DNA of 64,000 nt from Neopestalotiopsis rosae (Eukaryota; Ascomycota; Sordariomycetes; Amphisphaeriales; Sporocadaceae), in NCBI GenBank assembly GCA_023078685.1, contig JALGAS010000001.1:434001-498000 (forward strand). Direction: 5' to 3'. Under the pieces are notes generated by a model. That model was not told the DNA's origin. It ran no database searches and worked only from the letters and a program-made list of their open reading frames with translations. The translations under genes were made by a program, and so were the position numbers. Position 1 is the first letter of the stretch. Each line of letters opens with the position of its first letter. Shown in pieces: positions 1 through 11,675 of the stretch.

Positions 1-339
1 TTACAACATTGTACTTGATTATCACACAATACATTCCGCAGCAACAAGCCATGGTATTTCTAGATGAATATGTAATCAAATATTCGAGTAAGCGCATACT
101 GACTAGGTGGGAACATCAGCGTGTTCTACTATCTCAGTGTCCAACAACGCAACAGTCGATGCAGCATCCCGGAAATCAGCATCTAACTCCTGCCTCCCAA
201 AACGCCAGTGATGCAGCAATCACCGCTTTGAAATAAAAATTGTTGAAGAGTCTTAAGTCTATCCAGTGATATGAGAGTAAGGCAGAATTTACTTGCAATT
301 CAAGCCAAGTCTAGTAATGTAGTCCCGTCCAGTGATGAA
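1..339. other. Non-coding flank downstream of the LysM gene
   Basis: This stretch lies 3' of the minus-strand LysM gene. It is fairly AT-rich, and I see no reading frame with recognisable protein character. It probably holds the 3' UTR and polyadenylation region of the LysM gene. Confidence 0.5.
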
Positions 340-2292
340 TCAGTCAGTCTTTTTCCCCTTCGACCCAGTAGGCCGTCCACGAACAATGCCCTCGCCCTCG
401 TCTCGAGCCGTGGAGCCAAAGTAATCCGTGTTCAGTGGATTCGCTGCCGGCATGCGCAGCGGAGTCCTCGGCCTTCCATCGTCACTATTAGTGTCCGTCA
501 GTTCGATGAGATCAAGCTCATCCATAGGCTTCTTGGATCCAAGCATTGGTGTCGTGGGACGTTTGGACCATGCGCTGCGCAGCCATGTTTCAACCGTTGC
601 GGCGGCTTGTTCTAAGCCAAGACCCTGCGTGTTGTTGACTATAGCCGCATCCCGACCGTCTTCAAATGGACTCTCCACGATTCCCGTAGGCGCATCGTCT
701 TCGGGTTTACTAGCAAAACCCCAGTGTGCTGACTCGGACCCCATGACAGACATTGATGGCAAAGAGTCGATGGAAAACCCCTTTGGCAAACGCTTGTTGA
801 CCCACGTGTTGAGGGAATCCTTAGCAGGCCCGGGGGCGTTGATGCTCCTGCTCATAGTGCCTACTCCACCCGGCCGCCTCATCCACGTAGGCACATTGTC
901 GTTTTGACCGACGCTATTGCCTCGGCTTCTCGCTATAGACGGCGAGTTTCCTAGACTTCCAAAATTGGGTCGGCTGCTCAAAGAACTCTGCCGACGATCC
1001 GTAATGCGCGCGGGACTTTCCAAGATCCGATTATCAGAAATGGCTGACGCCCCTCGCGACATTTCAGTGGACTGTCGGGGACTAGAGAAGGCAGACACAG
1101 TGTGGATGCTCTTCTTCCTCCTTGGTGGAAAGAACCCCATTGACTTTCTGGACACTCTCACGATCTCCACTGGATGTTCAACAGAGTCCAATTTCACCCA
1201 CCTCACATGCGTCCAGGGCTGCTCCTCTTCGCCCAGTGACTGAGTCTGGCTGTTGCGCGAGGCAAAGAAGTCGTCATGTAAAACCTGCGGTTGCGACGAC
1301 TCACCGGGGCTTCGCTGCAGGAAACTCTCGGGTTGAGGCGTCGTCGCTAAATGATCCACATTCTGGTTGTTGTAGAAGTTTGGAGCGTCGCATGGCCGTC
1401 CCTTGCTCTCGCATGCGTCCACAGGTATCATGAGGTGTTTGCGCACCTGTATATTGTCCCTGGACCAGAGTCCGTTCGTTTTTCTGAAGGCATGCTCTTG
1501 GCATCTGTATCGAAGCACCACGCCAGCGTAGGTATCGGTTGGCTGAACATGATGCAAATAAGCCAGTTGCTCCTCGGTTGGAGGCTCGCTTACACTCCTT
1601 GATGCACCTTCGTCCGAGTTCCTCCTTTTGAACTTTCCTGTGACATCAAGTCCTCCGTTGACACCGTCGTAGCTTTCGAGCACGCTGGCAGTCTTCATAG
1701 CCTTGAGCGCTGCCTCTCTCTGTTCAACTGATCCCGCAGCTATATCTTCGGCCCTTGGTCTGGATGTCTTGCCAGGTGGTGCAGGGCCCCAGCTATCGGG
1801 TAGCTGCCTGCTGCCTGCGCTATTGCTGCTTCCACCGCCACCACCACCAAATGTCTTCCATACGGATGTCTTTGCGCGGGACTTGCTCGGGTTTCTGCTG
1901 TTGGTTTGAGAAGTATCGCTATTGTAACCACTTTCTCCTCCCGACAATAATGACGAGGCAAAGTCCTGCACCGATGTCCAACTGGGAGTCCAGCCGCCTT
2001 CCAATAGTCCCTTTCCAAAGGAAGCATTACTAGGGCTTGAGCGCCCACTGTTGGCCAGCCTGGAGTTGTTACTGAGACGAGCCGACGGCAATGGGCTGGC
2101 ACCTCGACTTTGTGCAGGTGTGGTAGTTGTGCCAAGATTAGATGCTGCTGCGTTCCTGTCTGCGGTGCTGTTGGGGGCTCTTCGGTTGCGTGGCCGGGAA
2201 GTTGCACTGGTCTCGACACCGGCGGGCATCAATGCAGTAGATGACATTGAAGAGACATTGTTATTCGAGGATGTCCTGCTGAGGTTGGACAT
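340..2292 (-). CDS. Intracellular LysM-domain protein
   Basis: Single-exon gene of 650 residues. The one recognisable domain is a LysM module at about residues 245-292, with YLHHVQPTDTYAGVVLRY followed by RKHLMIPV, the usual beta-alpha-alpha-beta outline. The rest is low-complexity Ser/Asn/Arg-rich sequence, with a glycine run near residue 149 and an acidic segment near the C-terminus. No N-terminal signal peptide is visible because the protein starts with Ser/Asn-rich polar sequence. It therefore resembles the cytosolic LYSMD-type proteins of eukaryotes rather than the secreted chitin-binding LysM effectors. The start is the first ATG of the frame. The molecular role of this fungal group is unknown to me, so ligand binding is not claimed. 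The domain call is good and the function is open. Confidence 0.85.
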   Translation of the reverse strand: MSNLSRTSSNNNVSSMSSTALMPAGVETSATSRPRNRRAPNSTADRNAAASNLGTTTTPAQSRGASPLPSARLSNNSRLANSGRSSPSNASFGKGLLEGGWTPSWTSVQDFASSLLSGGESGYNSDTSQTNSRNPSKSRAKTSVWKTFGGGGGGSSNSAGSRQLPDSWGPAPPGKTSRPRAEDIAAGSVEQREAALKAMKTASVLESYDGVNGGLDVTGKFKRRNSDEGASRSVSEPPTEEQLAYLHHVQPTDTYAGVVLRYRCQEHAFRKTNGLWSRDNIQVRKHLMIPVDACESKGRPCDAPNFYNNQNVDHLATTPQPESFLQRSPGESSQPQVLHDDFFASRNSQTQSLGEEEQPWTHVRWVKLDSVEHPVEIVRVSRKSMGFFPPRRKKSIHTVSAFSSPRQSTEMSRGASAISDNRILESPARITDRRQSSLSSRPNFGSLGNSPSIARSRGNSVGQNDNVPTWMRRPGGVGTMSRSINAPGPAKDSLNTWVNKRLPKGFSIDSLPSMSVMGSESAHWGFASKPEDDAPTGIVESPFEDGRDAAIVNNTQGLGLEQAAATVETWLRSAWSKRPTTPMLGSKKPMDELDLIELTDTNSDDGRPRTPLRMPAANPLNTDYFGSTARDEGEGIVRGRPTGSKGKKTD

Positions 2293-3698
2293 CGTCAGAG
2301 CAGGAGAAGAGGTCGTCGCCTTGCAGGACCAAGGTTGGCGTTCCGCGCGAAGCGGCTGGAATGCGTTACTAGCATCAATGCTCAGAGACGGCGAGGCATG
2401 CAGGAGATGGCGACATTCGTGAAAATCGTCGTGCCTGGGAGCAGATAATGAATACTATAGGACATGAACAGGCAATGAGTGCCACACAATAGCCCTGAAA
2501 TATAGCCAACTGGTATCCTGGACTAAGCGGGAGCTTTGCCGTGAAGTCGAACAAGTCGCTTATCGTTGGCGAGGATCGAATCAGGAGACGTGGTTTCTGG
2601 TGACGTCCCGGTGGATGGATGTAGTTTAGGTTGGTTTACTGTGGACGGTGGGTAATAACCAAGATGGACTGGGGAAACAGGAAATAAGGTAAGGCAGGTA
2701 GGTATTGTGAGCAAGGTCTGGAGACGGATAGGTAGTTGTAGGTAGTAGGTAATGGAGTGTGGCACACCCACGCACTGAGACCAAAGACACGGCAAAGTTC
2801 AGGTATCGGCGGGACTGATTTTTCTTTTAAAAAAGCAAGAGACTAGGAGAGCCGTTGAAAGTATATTGACAGAAGAGAGCACGAAAAGGGAGAGGGCAAA
2901 GGTCAAAATTGACTCGGGCGTCGGGGCTCTCGAGTCGTCTATCTACTGTGCACATGGTGGAATTGTGATCTCGTCATGTTGATTGCTGCTGATGGAGATC
3001 CCACCTCTGGTTACGGGGTCTTGGGGGGATGCTCTTTGTGCCACTCTCCTTTCTAGGGGCTCCCTGGGCCCCGCAGACGTCAAAATCCCAGCGAGCAGAA
3101 CGACTGGCTGGACGGGCTCTCGGCGCCGCGCAGAGCTTCCTCCCAGGGGTGTCCCCGCTGTCGTAGTAAAACTAATTTTAGTTGCTTCTCATGCATATCC
3201 AATCGTCGCGGGTACCTGGGTATACCTTAAAACCTGCAAAGCGAGTCTCATGGTTCACCTGAATATGATCTTTCTAAATCGTATATAAAAGCCTTGAGTA
3301 TATCAGAACCGACGTTTCTCAGTTGTAGATTGAAACCATCGTTATTGCGTATATATCCCTAAGCCATGATAATATACTGCATCCGCAAGGTATTGTAGAT
3401 CATGCAATAAGAAGTTCTGCCCGTACTGCCGATTTGAGACAATCGGTGTTCTCAGCTCGTACGAGGCCGGAACCGTCTGTATATCACCATACCTAGATAG
3501 CAAGACATAACTTCTCTTCTCGGCTACCGCATACCACTACGGCCAGCTTTGCCAGATAGATCCCGCTACCAACGGATGGAACAAAGGGCATTTGCACCGA
3601 TCGAGTCTATCCCCCTGTATGCAGATCCACGGTAAATCAACCCAGAACGCCGTGCCAATACCTTGCATGTCTTATCCTCAACGCCGCTTCGAGCTCGA
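2293..3698. other. Intergenic: LysM leader/promoter and MSP1 3' side
   Basis: About 1.4 kb between the start of the LysM gene and the stop of MSP1, both on the minus strand. It should contain the promoter and leader of the LysM gene. A TATATAAAA box occurs at about 3282-3290 but points (as written) to no plus-strand gene. Short open frames here show no protein-like composition. Confidence 0.5.
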
Positions 3699-5113
3699 TT
3701 ATGCCGTTCTTACTGCTTCATGGCCCTCCTCCTCCTCATCCACATCCTCATATTCATCGCTTGATGACTTGGCTTGGGCGGTTTGGGCGGCTTGGGCATG
3801 ATTCCTCATGAGGATTTGCCCTCCTCCCTTGCGACCGAAGAAGTCCTCAGTCCGCAGTCCGCGAACACGCTTGGGATCGATACTCGAGACAGAGTGACCG
3901 CCGGCTTTGTGCTCGCGAATATACTCTCGGACTGGTACCATGGCAGCATCTCTGCAGGCTTCTTTGATATCGCTTCCCGACATTCCCTGGGTGATTCGGG
4001 CAAGGTAGTCGACATTGAAATTATTTGAATCGGTCTTGGTATCCTTGAGGATTAGTTGTAATATCCTCAATCTCTGGCTCTTGTCTGGCAACGCGACGGG
4101 AAACTTCTTGGGCATTCTGCGGAGAATGGCTTCGTCAATATCGTGAATGCGATTCGTTGCGCCCAAGACGCATATCCTAGCTGGCGCTCCTCGTGCGTTT
4201 GCAGAAGTAAGACCATCCCACAATGTCATGAACTCTGCCTTGACCATGCCACTTGCCTCGTGCTCGCCACTTCGTCGCGTACCGAGCACTGCGTCAATCT
4301 CATCAATAAAGATGATGGCGGGCTGCAGCTTCCTGGCAAGGGAGAAAACGGCGCGCACAAGTTTGTTCGAGTCTCCGTACCACTTCTCTGTCAAGGTGGA
4401 GATATGTAGGTTGATGAAAGAGGCACCGCTTTCGTGAGCAACGGCTTTGGCGAGCATAGTTTTGCCGCAACCAGGAGGTCCGTAGAGCAAAACACCAGAT
4501 GGGGCCGAGAGCAAAGATCCTCCTTGCGAATATAGGTGCGGCATCGTCAATGGATAAATAACCGACTCTTTGACTTCCTCAATGATGTCTTCTAAACCAC
4601 CGATATCTGTTGAATGGTCAGTCTTGAGAACGCTTGACTCGCAGCAGGGAGGTATTCCTTACCGTCAAAGCCAACAGGTATGTCTTCCGGGGCAACCACC
4701 TCGAGTGCGACCATGTTTTCATACTCATTTAGCTGTAAATCTTCTATGCGTGGCCCGGATCTCGTGCCGTCACCAGACTCGTCAAACTCGTCGCCATTTT
4801 CAAGCTGGCGGGACTTTTGTAGCCTCTGCAGATTCGCCTTGGCTTTGATTCTCGCTTGCTCGTGCTTCTCCTTCTCGGGGTCGGCAAGGGTAGATTGGAG
4901 ACTCGATACGATGTTCTTGGTCAGGAACCACGCGGTGCCTGTCTGCGCTCAAGTGTCAGTAGACAAACACGTCTTTGGTTATTCTTGCTTCTTGAATGAT
5001 TCTTGAGGGTTACGTGCCATGCCCAGGAATACTATAATGTCCCATATGTAGTCGGAACCGCCTCGACGTCGGTCACCCATATTGAAGAACTTCACCAACC
5101 AGCTGGGAAGCAT
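3699..5113 (-). CDS. MSP1: Mitochondrial/peroxisomal outer-membrane AAA ATPase (Msp1/ATAD1)
   Basis: Exons 5113-5014, 4938-4663 and 4606-3699 sum to 1284 nt, giving 427 residues. Msp1 pulls mislocalised tail-anchored proteins out of the mitochondrial outer membrane and clears stalled import substrates. A membrane anchor lies near residues 21-44, followed by a charged linker. The AAA core opens with FDDIGGLEDII. Walker A is GPPGCGKT (168-175), Walker B is IIFIDEID, sensor 1 is GATNR, and the arginine-finger region reads RRMPKKF, which is diagnostic of the Msp1 group. The junction inside the Asp codon of FDDIGG restores the family motif, which supports the 56-nt intron 4607-4662; the other intron is 4939-5013. 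A second in-frame ATG at 5080 (MGDRRRGG) may be the real start. The C-terminal tail is strongly acidic. The gene is divergent from the CSM1-like gene. Confidence 0.93.
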
Positions 5114-5711
5114 TTGCTCGCTAGTTTGGCGTTGAAGAGCCACGACGAAACCCAAAGTATAAAGGAATAAAAAAGAGGTAAGATGGTCGACTACAGCGGC
5201 GCACTCGCTGATTGGAGTCCTCAGATCGGAGCCAATGGGGGTCGAGGGAGGACTTTCTACGGCGACGCCACCTGTCTTGCCTGCTTGAATACCTTACTCG
5301 CAGCTCGGTACTTTTATGCGCAAAGGCGACGTGCGACTTTCGCTAGTGGGCGAAGACGCCAAGCTTTTTGCCCGAGCTCACATGCAGTGCACCCAGCTTG
5401 GGCGCGCCGTGCAATCGACCTCGGAGTCCTACTAGTGTGGGGAGGCAATGGACTGGAGCCGTTGCTGGCGCCCTCAGCGTTGCGGCCACTAACTGAGGTA
5501 GGGAGAAATTGCGCTGCTTTGTTTACATTTCGAGACAGCCCACCACTAAGCGAAAGCTATCGCGGCGCGTTTCTTCTCACCACGACCACCCTGCTAAACC
5601 CCTACATACACGTAATTACACACCAAAATCCAACGGCTACGAACTGAATACGCGCTTGAATAATTGTATCACGATTGGCAGTCTTAGTGCACATTGATAC
5701 GCTTTACACCG
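5114..5711. promoter_or_regulatory. Shared divergent promoter region MSP1 / CSM1-like
   Basis: A 598-bp head-to-head interval that must hold the promoters and leaders of both neighbours. Open frames inside it lack family resemblance. No specific factor site could be assigned by eye. Confidence 0.6.
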
Positions 5712-7335
5712 ATGCCAAAGGCCGCGACCACCGCGTTACTTGGCCTGGTCGATTCGGACGAGGAGGACACATCAGAGATACTCGGAACCGTTGCAAAGGG
5801 AAAACCTACTGCAAAGATGCCTCCAGGGAAGAGAGGCAGACCTGCATTAGCAGACAAAACCACAAATTCACAGCTGGCACTTCATGCCCGAGGGAAAAAA
5901 CGAGCCGCACCGGACGAGCTTGAGAATGGGGATGATAGTGAATTGCTGACCGGAGCGAAACCGAAGGGCGCTCGCGGTCGTCCCCGCGTGCATAAGATCG
6001 CAAAGCTTTCCGACACGCCAGACGAATCTTCAGCAGTCGAGGCCCCGGAAAAGCTCGCAGCTCAGCCTGCCAAGAGAGGAAGAAAGCCGAAAGCGCAGGT
6101 TGCGACACCGCCTATGGAAGTCGAAATCCCAGAAACACAACAAGTTATTCCAGTGAACTCGAAAGAAGCAGAGGTCGAGATTCCAGAGACACAGCCTGCA
6201 GGGAATTTCGAAGATCTCGACGATAGTCTCGACGATGAGCAGGTTGAAGACCTGCCGGCGGCGTACGCTCACGCCTCCCTCTTGTCATCGGCACAACGAG
6301 TCCCCCAGTACATGTATCCACCCAGTGCAGCACGCAATCAACCTCTTGTGCCCATGAGCACCAGCCGAATGCAATATCAGAAGCTTCCCTTCCATCCCGT
6401 TGGCCGCCCAATGACTACTTCTGACTCTTCCGGCGACCCTGTGCTACGCAGGCAACTTGGAGACTTGACCCGCAAGTACGAAAATTTAGAAGTCAAGTAC
6501 CGGGATCTGCGCGACATAGGCGTCAAGGAAGCAGAGCACAATTATGATAGACTCAAGAAGCAGGGCGAAGAAAGAGCCAGCAGTAAGTTGAACAAATTGT
6601 ATCTGTAGTGACTAGAACAATAGCTAACTGATATATCACAGCTGCGAATCAGCTCATTGCAACATTAAAGGCACAACTTGCTGCCCAGACGGAATTGGCC
6701 AAGGAAGGACAACGACTGAGACAGCAACTAGATGCTGCTGAGACTAGAGCCTCCAACCTTGAGGATGACCTGGCATCCAAGTCCAAGTCTCTGATAGATT
6801 CGAGGACAGAGGTCAAGACCTTGACGACCAGGTTGGCTGCGGCCCGTGCAGCCGAGGCTGCGACTGTCAAGGTTCCGGGCAGTGCCATGAAGGGCAATAC
6901 GGCAGACAAACGCCTTCTCGCTAATGCCGAGGCGGCAGTTCAATCCGCACAGATGAAGGAAGATCTTTATGCAGATTTGACTGGTTTGATCGTTCGTGGC
7001 ATCAAGCGGGACCAAGACGACGAGGTGTATGATTGTCTTCAAACCGGTCGCAACGGAAGTGAGTAAAGACCCTTTTCGCTCGTCAAATTATGGTGGCAGT
7101 CACTAACAAGAAACAAATAGCTCTACATTTCAAGCTGTCTGTCACCCCGGACGACCAATCGGACGACTTGGACGAAGTGCAATTCATGTATATGCCCCAG
7201 CTGGACGAAAACCGGGACAGCGATTTGCTCGATGTTTTGCCCGACTATTTGACGGAAGAGATCACTTTCCCCAGGACGCATGCCGCCAAATTCTATTCTC
7301 GAGTTATGAAATTCCTCACAGAGAAACTGGATTGA
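5712..7335 (+). CDS. Monopolin-type chromosome segregation protein (Csm1/Pcs1)
   Basis: Exons 5712-6582, 6642-7058 and 7121-7335 give 500 residues. The C-terminal exon carries the Csm1/Pcs1 globular domain (LHFKLSVTP, then EVQFMYMPQLD and YLTEEITFPR), preceded by a long coiled coil (about residues 250-400). In yeasts Csm1/Pcs1 forms a V-shaped dimer of coiled coils that clamps kinetochore microtubule sites and recruits condensin. The N-terminal 160 residues are disordered and basic, with three AT-hook-like cores (KRGRP at 40-44, RGRPR at about 88-92, KRGRKP at 121-126) and a repeated VEIPETQ motif (137-143 and 155-161). Both introns (6583-6641 and 7059-7120) split a Thr codon. The ATG at 5712 is the first in the frame. 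The family call is strong; the DNA-binding role of the hooks is inference. Confidence 0.88.
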
Positions 7336-8433
7336 GCAACTCTTTGGACCCTTGGGATGTTTGGAGTGCACAGCGCACTGTATTTAGGAGAGATACCCTT
7401 TGCTTTTTCAGATGGAGCCTTTTTCTTGAAAGGAAATATGAGCGATCAATTATATCCTTCCGCTCGAGGTTGGCGGTCATTCTTTCTTGTGCGATTGTAT
7501 GGAGCCAGCCGACTGCAAATTCCTTCATCAAGTATACAAGTCAATAGTATGTCAACGTGTTGGAAATTGGGGAGTATGGAACAGGGGCATGAAAAAACTT
7601 TAGTTCATGTTAGATTACTTTTTGGACAGTGATGTTGATCAACTACTTGTGGAGTAATTGATTCCTAAGATGTTCGGGTCAATGACAGATGGTCAATTGC
7701 CGATATTCTTTGGATTTTTTGATATTTTCTTCATGATGCAAGCGTATCAGAGAAGCATTCGAGCCATGTCAGGAAAAAAGTCAAATAAAAAAAAAACAAT
7801 ATCATCCGTGTTATGTGGCCAGTCATCTGTATCCAATTTCCAGGTGTGTATTCCCCTATTGGCTCTACATTTGCCTCTAAGTGGCCATCAAGGTCAACGC
7901 TTTTGGCTGACGCCAAGCAGATCCACCCCCTGCAGCGATCCTGGCACTATAATAAGGCCTGGGCTGAGAGTTCATTGGAAGCTCATTCCCGTGTTCGAGG
8001 CTCCGGAAGCCGCGGGCGGGTTTCTAAGCACTGGAGCTCCACGCGCCGCCGCCTGGAGTTGAGGTACGAGTAGTACCTGGGTACTTTGGTGGCTCTCTGA
8101 CGTGAACAATAATTTCCGACGCCAGCCTTTTCCAGCTCGAATAAACGTATGCCGTGTCAACACGTTTGTCGTCCCTTTGGCCCTTGTACTCGTATCGTGT
8201 CTGCATCATTGGCGTCTGTACATTGTGTCTTCCTTTTTTTTTCTTTGCAACGTTTTGTTCTTTCCCTCTTTTTCTTGGTTTGCGCCCACCGAGCTCGATC
8301 TTTTGTGGATGGATGCTCAACTTTCTTGAGAGGAAGCAACATTGCCTCAGCTTGACTGGCGCTCACTTCCGCAACGACAGGACAGCACTCTCCCACCCGC
8401 CGAGCTCTACAAGAGCCAACCCGAGCCTACGCC
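7336..8433. other. Intergenic: CSM1-like 3' side and MCD4 promoter
   Basis: About 1.1 kb between two plus-strand genes. The half next to MCD4 is pyrimidine-rich (for example near 8220-8275), as often seen in fungal promoters and leaders. No coding region is supported. Confidence 0.5.
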
Positions 8434-11400
8434 ATGGCAACCATTAATCGCTTTACGTTCCTGGCCATTGCCATGGTCTTTCACCTTGTATATATCTACT
8501 CTATTTTTGATATTTACTTCGTCAGTCCCATAGTTTCTGGCATGAACCTTTTCCAAATAGATCGATCTGAAGGAACCAAAGCGCCTGCAGATCGTCTCGT
8601 TCTCTTTGTTGGTATGTGCGAGTCTCTGTACATGCGCGAACTCCCAGATTCAATCAACATAACTAACCCCTATGACCTTTTAGGTGACGGCCTTCGCGCC
8701 GACAAGACCTTTCAATCTTTTGCCGATCCCACACCCGAGTCGCCGGACGATGATCTGACCCCAAAGCCACTCGCGCCGTTCCTGAGATCGCGGGTTCTGG
8801 AGCACGGCACTTTTGGCGTGTCGCATACTCGAGTTCCCACGGAATCGCGACCCGGTCATGTCGCGCTCATTGCTGGCTTGTACGAGGACGTCTCGGCTGT
8901 CGCGACTGGCTGGAAGCTCAATCCCGTCAACTTTGACAGTGTTTTCAACCGAAGCAGACATACATGGAGCTGGGGCAGTCCGGATATTCTGCCCATGTTC
9001 GAGAAGGGCGCCACGCCGGGCAAGATTGACGCATATTGCTATGACGCGGAGTTCGAAGATTTCACCTCGGATTCTGTTCACCTCGACCACTGGGTGTTTG
9101 ATCACGTCAAGGAGCTCTTTGCCGAGGCTGAAAAGAATAAGACACTAAATGATGCCTTGAGACAGGACAAGGTTGTGTTCTTCCTCCACCTCCTGGGACT
9201 GGATACTGCTGGCCACGGCTTCAGACCATATTCGAAAGAGTACTTGAATAACATCAAAGTTGTGGACCAAGGCGTGAAGGAGGTTTCAGAAGCAATCAAT
9301 GCATTCTACAAGGACGACAGGACTGCCTTTGTATTCACGGCTGATCATGGTATGAGTGACTATGGAAGCCATGGTGATGGCCATCCTGACAACACGAGAA
9401 CACCCTTGATCACTTGGGGGTCTGGAGTGGCACGACCAGTTGTCCACGCGGATTCAGTTGCACCTGGCCACAATGATTACTCCTCAGACTGGAATCTCGA
9501 CCACATCAAGAGGCATGATGTTGCTCAGGCTGATGTAGCGGCGCTCATGGCTTACTTGGTCGGCGTAGAATTCCCTGCCAACTCTGTTGGAGAGCTGCCG
9601 CTATCATACTTGTCCGCCAGTCTGCAGGAGAAGTCGCAAGCCTTGCTGGTCAATGCTCAAGCAATACTGGAGATGTACCGCGTCAAGGAAAACGCGAAGA
9701 AGGCGACTCAGCTCAGATATAAGCCTTTTGCACCCCTAAGCATGGGCGCCGAGGACCGATTACAGACTATCCGGGATCTGATTGCGGCTGGCAGCCACGA
9801 GGAGGCCATTGAGGAAACGGCAGTCCTGATCAAATCTGGTCTCGAGGGCATGAGATATCTTCAAACATATGACTGGCTCTTCCTGCGAGCAGTCATCACT
9901 GTCGGCTATCTGGGGTGGATGGCTTTCGCCCTAACCACAGTCATTGATTTGCACGTACTGCAAGGCTCGACCCAAGCCCAGCGCAGTCTCACCAGCGTGG
10001 CGTCATTTTCGTCGGTGCTTGTTGTTCTTTATGCCTCATTCATTGCTTCGCATTCCCCCATTACGTATTATGCCTATGCATTCTTCCCAGTCTTTTTCTG
10101 GGAAGAAGTGTTTGCACGGAGGCACAGCGTGATCAAGGGCCGCCAAGCTCTGTTTGGACATGTTCAGTCGGGACCGAAAATGGCCAATTTGATTCTTGGT
10201 TCAATCTCCTACCTTGGAATCATTGAGTCGTTGGTGAGTATCTTTTCTGATAAGGAAAGGGATCCGAGCTAATCAATCTTTCGCAGGCACTTGGATATAT
10301 CCATCGCGAGATTCTGACTGTGTTGTTCTGCGTAGGGGCCTTGTACCCTGCTGTTCTTGGAATATCGTTTTTGCAGAACCACGCAGTCCTCTCTGCAACC
10401 TGGTCTGCATCTTGTCTCGTCATGAGCACTTTTACATTGCTGCCCGCCATGAAGACCGAAAACGTTACTCTCATGTAAGTCATTCCCAACATGGAATGGA
10501 TTCGGCTGCTAATTAATCTCAGCTTGCTTGGCGGCATCCTCATGGTGGCTGTTGGCCTTACCTATCTCGCATTTGAGAACAGGATTCTTGCGGATTTCTC
10601 AAGTGCATCGACACCCAAAGCGCAAAGAACCGAGAACGCCCTGTCTAGAGCTCTGATAGGAGCCCAGGTATGATTTGGACATTGTGACATGAAAGACAAC
10701 ACCGCTGACTTGATTCAGATTGGGCTCATTCTGCTCGCTATGTATGTGACACGCTCAAGCGCACTATCGTTACAATCCAAAGAGGGCATACCTCGCGGCA
10801 ATATTGTCATTGGATGGATCACATTGATTGCCTCATTCCTCATGCCTCTGGCCCATCGGCTTCAACCCAACAAGCACTATCTGCACAGGCTGCTGGTGAT
10901 CTTCTTGACGTTCGCACCCACATTTGTGATCCTCACGATTTCCTACGAAGGCCTATTCTACTTTGCATACTTCGTCACCCTGCTCACGTGGGTGCGGTTG
11001 GAGCATTATAGTCAGAAGTTCTCGACGGCTCCGCCGCCATCGGACAAGGAAGAAGCAAGTGGTAATGGCACAGCGGCACCAACCGCGAGCTTGATCTCCC
11101 AGTTCCGGCCGCTCAAGCTTTCGGATGCCCGTGTCGCTTTGTTCTTCTTCGTTCTCCTGCAATCAGCATTCTTCAGCACAGGCAATGTCGCGTCTGTGTC
11201 ATCCTTCAGCTTGGAGAGTGTGTGTAGACTGGTACCAGTCTTTGATCCCTTCTCTCAGGGAGCTCTTTTGGTGCTCAAGATTATGATACCGTTTGCCCTG
11301 ATCTCGGCGAATCTAGGTATACTGAACAAGCGGCTGGGTGTGGCACCATCTGCACTATTCATGGTTGCCATGGCACTCAGTGATGTACTGACACTCCACT

Positions 11401-11675
11401 TCTTCTGGGTTGTCAAGGACGAAGGGTCGTGGCTTGAGATAGGATCTACTATCAGTCACTTTGCGATTGCAAGTATGCTTTGTGTATTTGTAGCCGCACT
11501 GGAGGGTGTTAGTGCTATGTTTATCTCGGGCATAGAAGTGGAGAATGAGACTTCGAAAACGACAGCAAAGAGACTGGAGAAGGGCACCGCGATGGATGCT
11601 GTGGCCGAATTGGTTGTCGGAGAGAGAGACGAGGCACCAACGGAAAAGACGGCCAGTATCAATGGCGAGACATGA
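8434..11675 (+). CDS. MCD4: GPI ethanolamine phosphate transferase 1 (Mcd4/PIG-N)
   Basis: Exons 8434-8611, 8684-10233, 10287-10474, 10523-10667 and 10719-11675 give 1005 residues, close to the family size. The enzyme adds ethanolamine phosphate to the first mannose of the GPI precursor in the ER lumen. An N-terminal signal-anchor (residues about 8-30) is followed by the lumenal alkaline-phosphatase-fold domain: FVGDGLRADK (metal-binding Asp61), GVSHTRVPTESRPGH, FFLHLLGLDTAGHG and TADHGMSDYGSHGDGHPDNT. The remainder is a polytopic membrane region in the last four exons. The 72-nt intron 8612-8683 has good ends and is removed because the family sequence runs directly from FVG into DGLRADK, yet it is frame-preserving and stop-free. 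The other introns are 10234-10286, 10475-10522 and 10668-10718. Confidence 0.95.

Noticed and set aside
3282..3290. TATATAAAA box as a plus-strand promoter
   Set aside because: No plus-strand gene follows within 2 kb.
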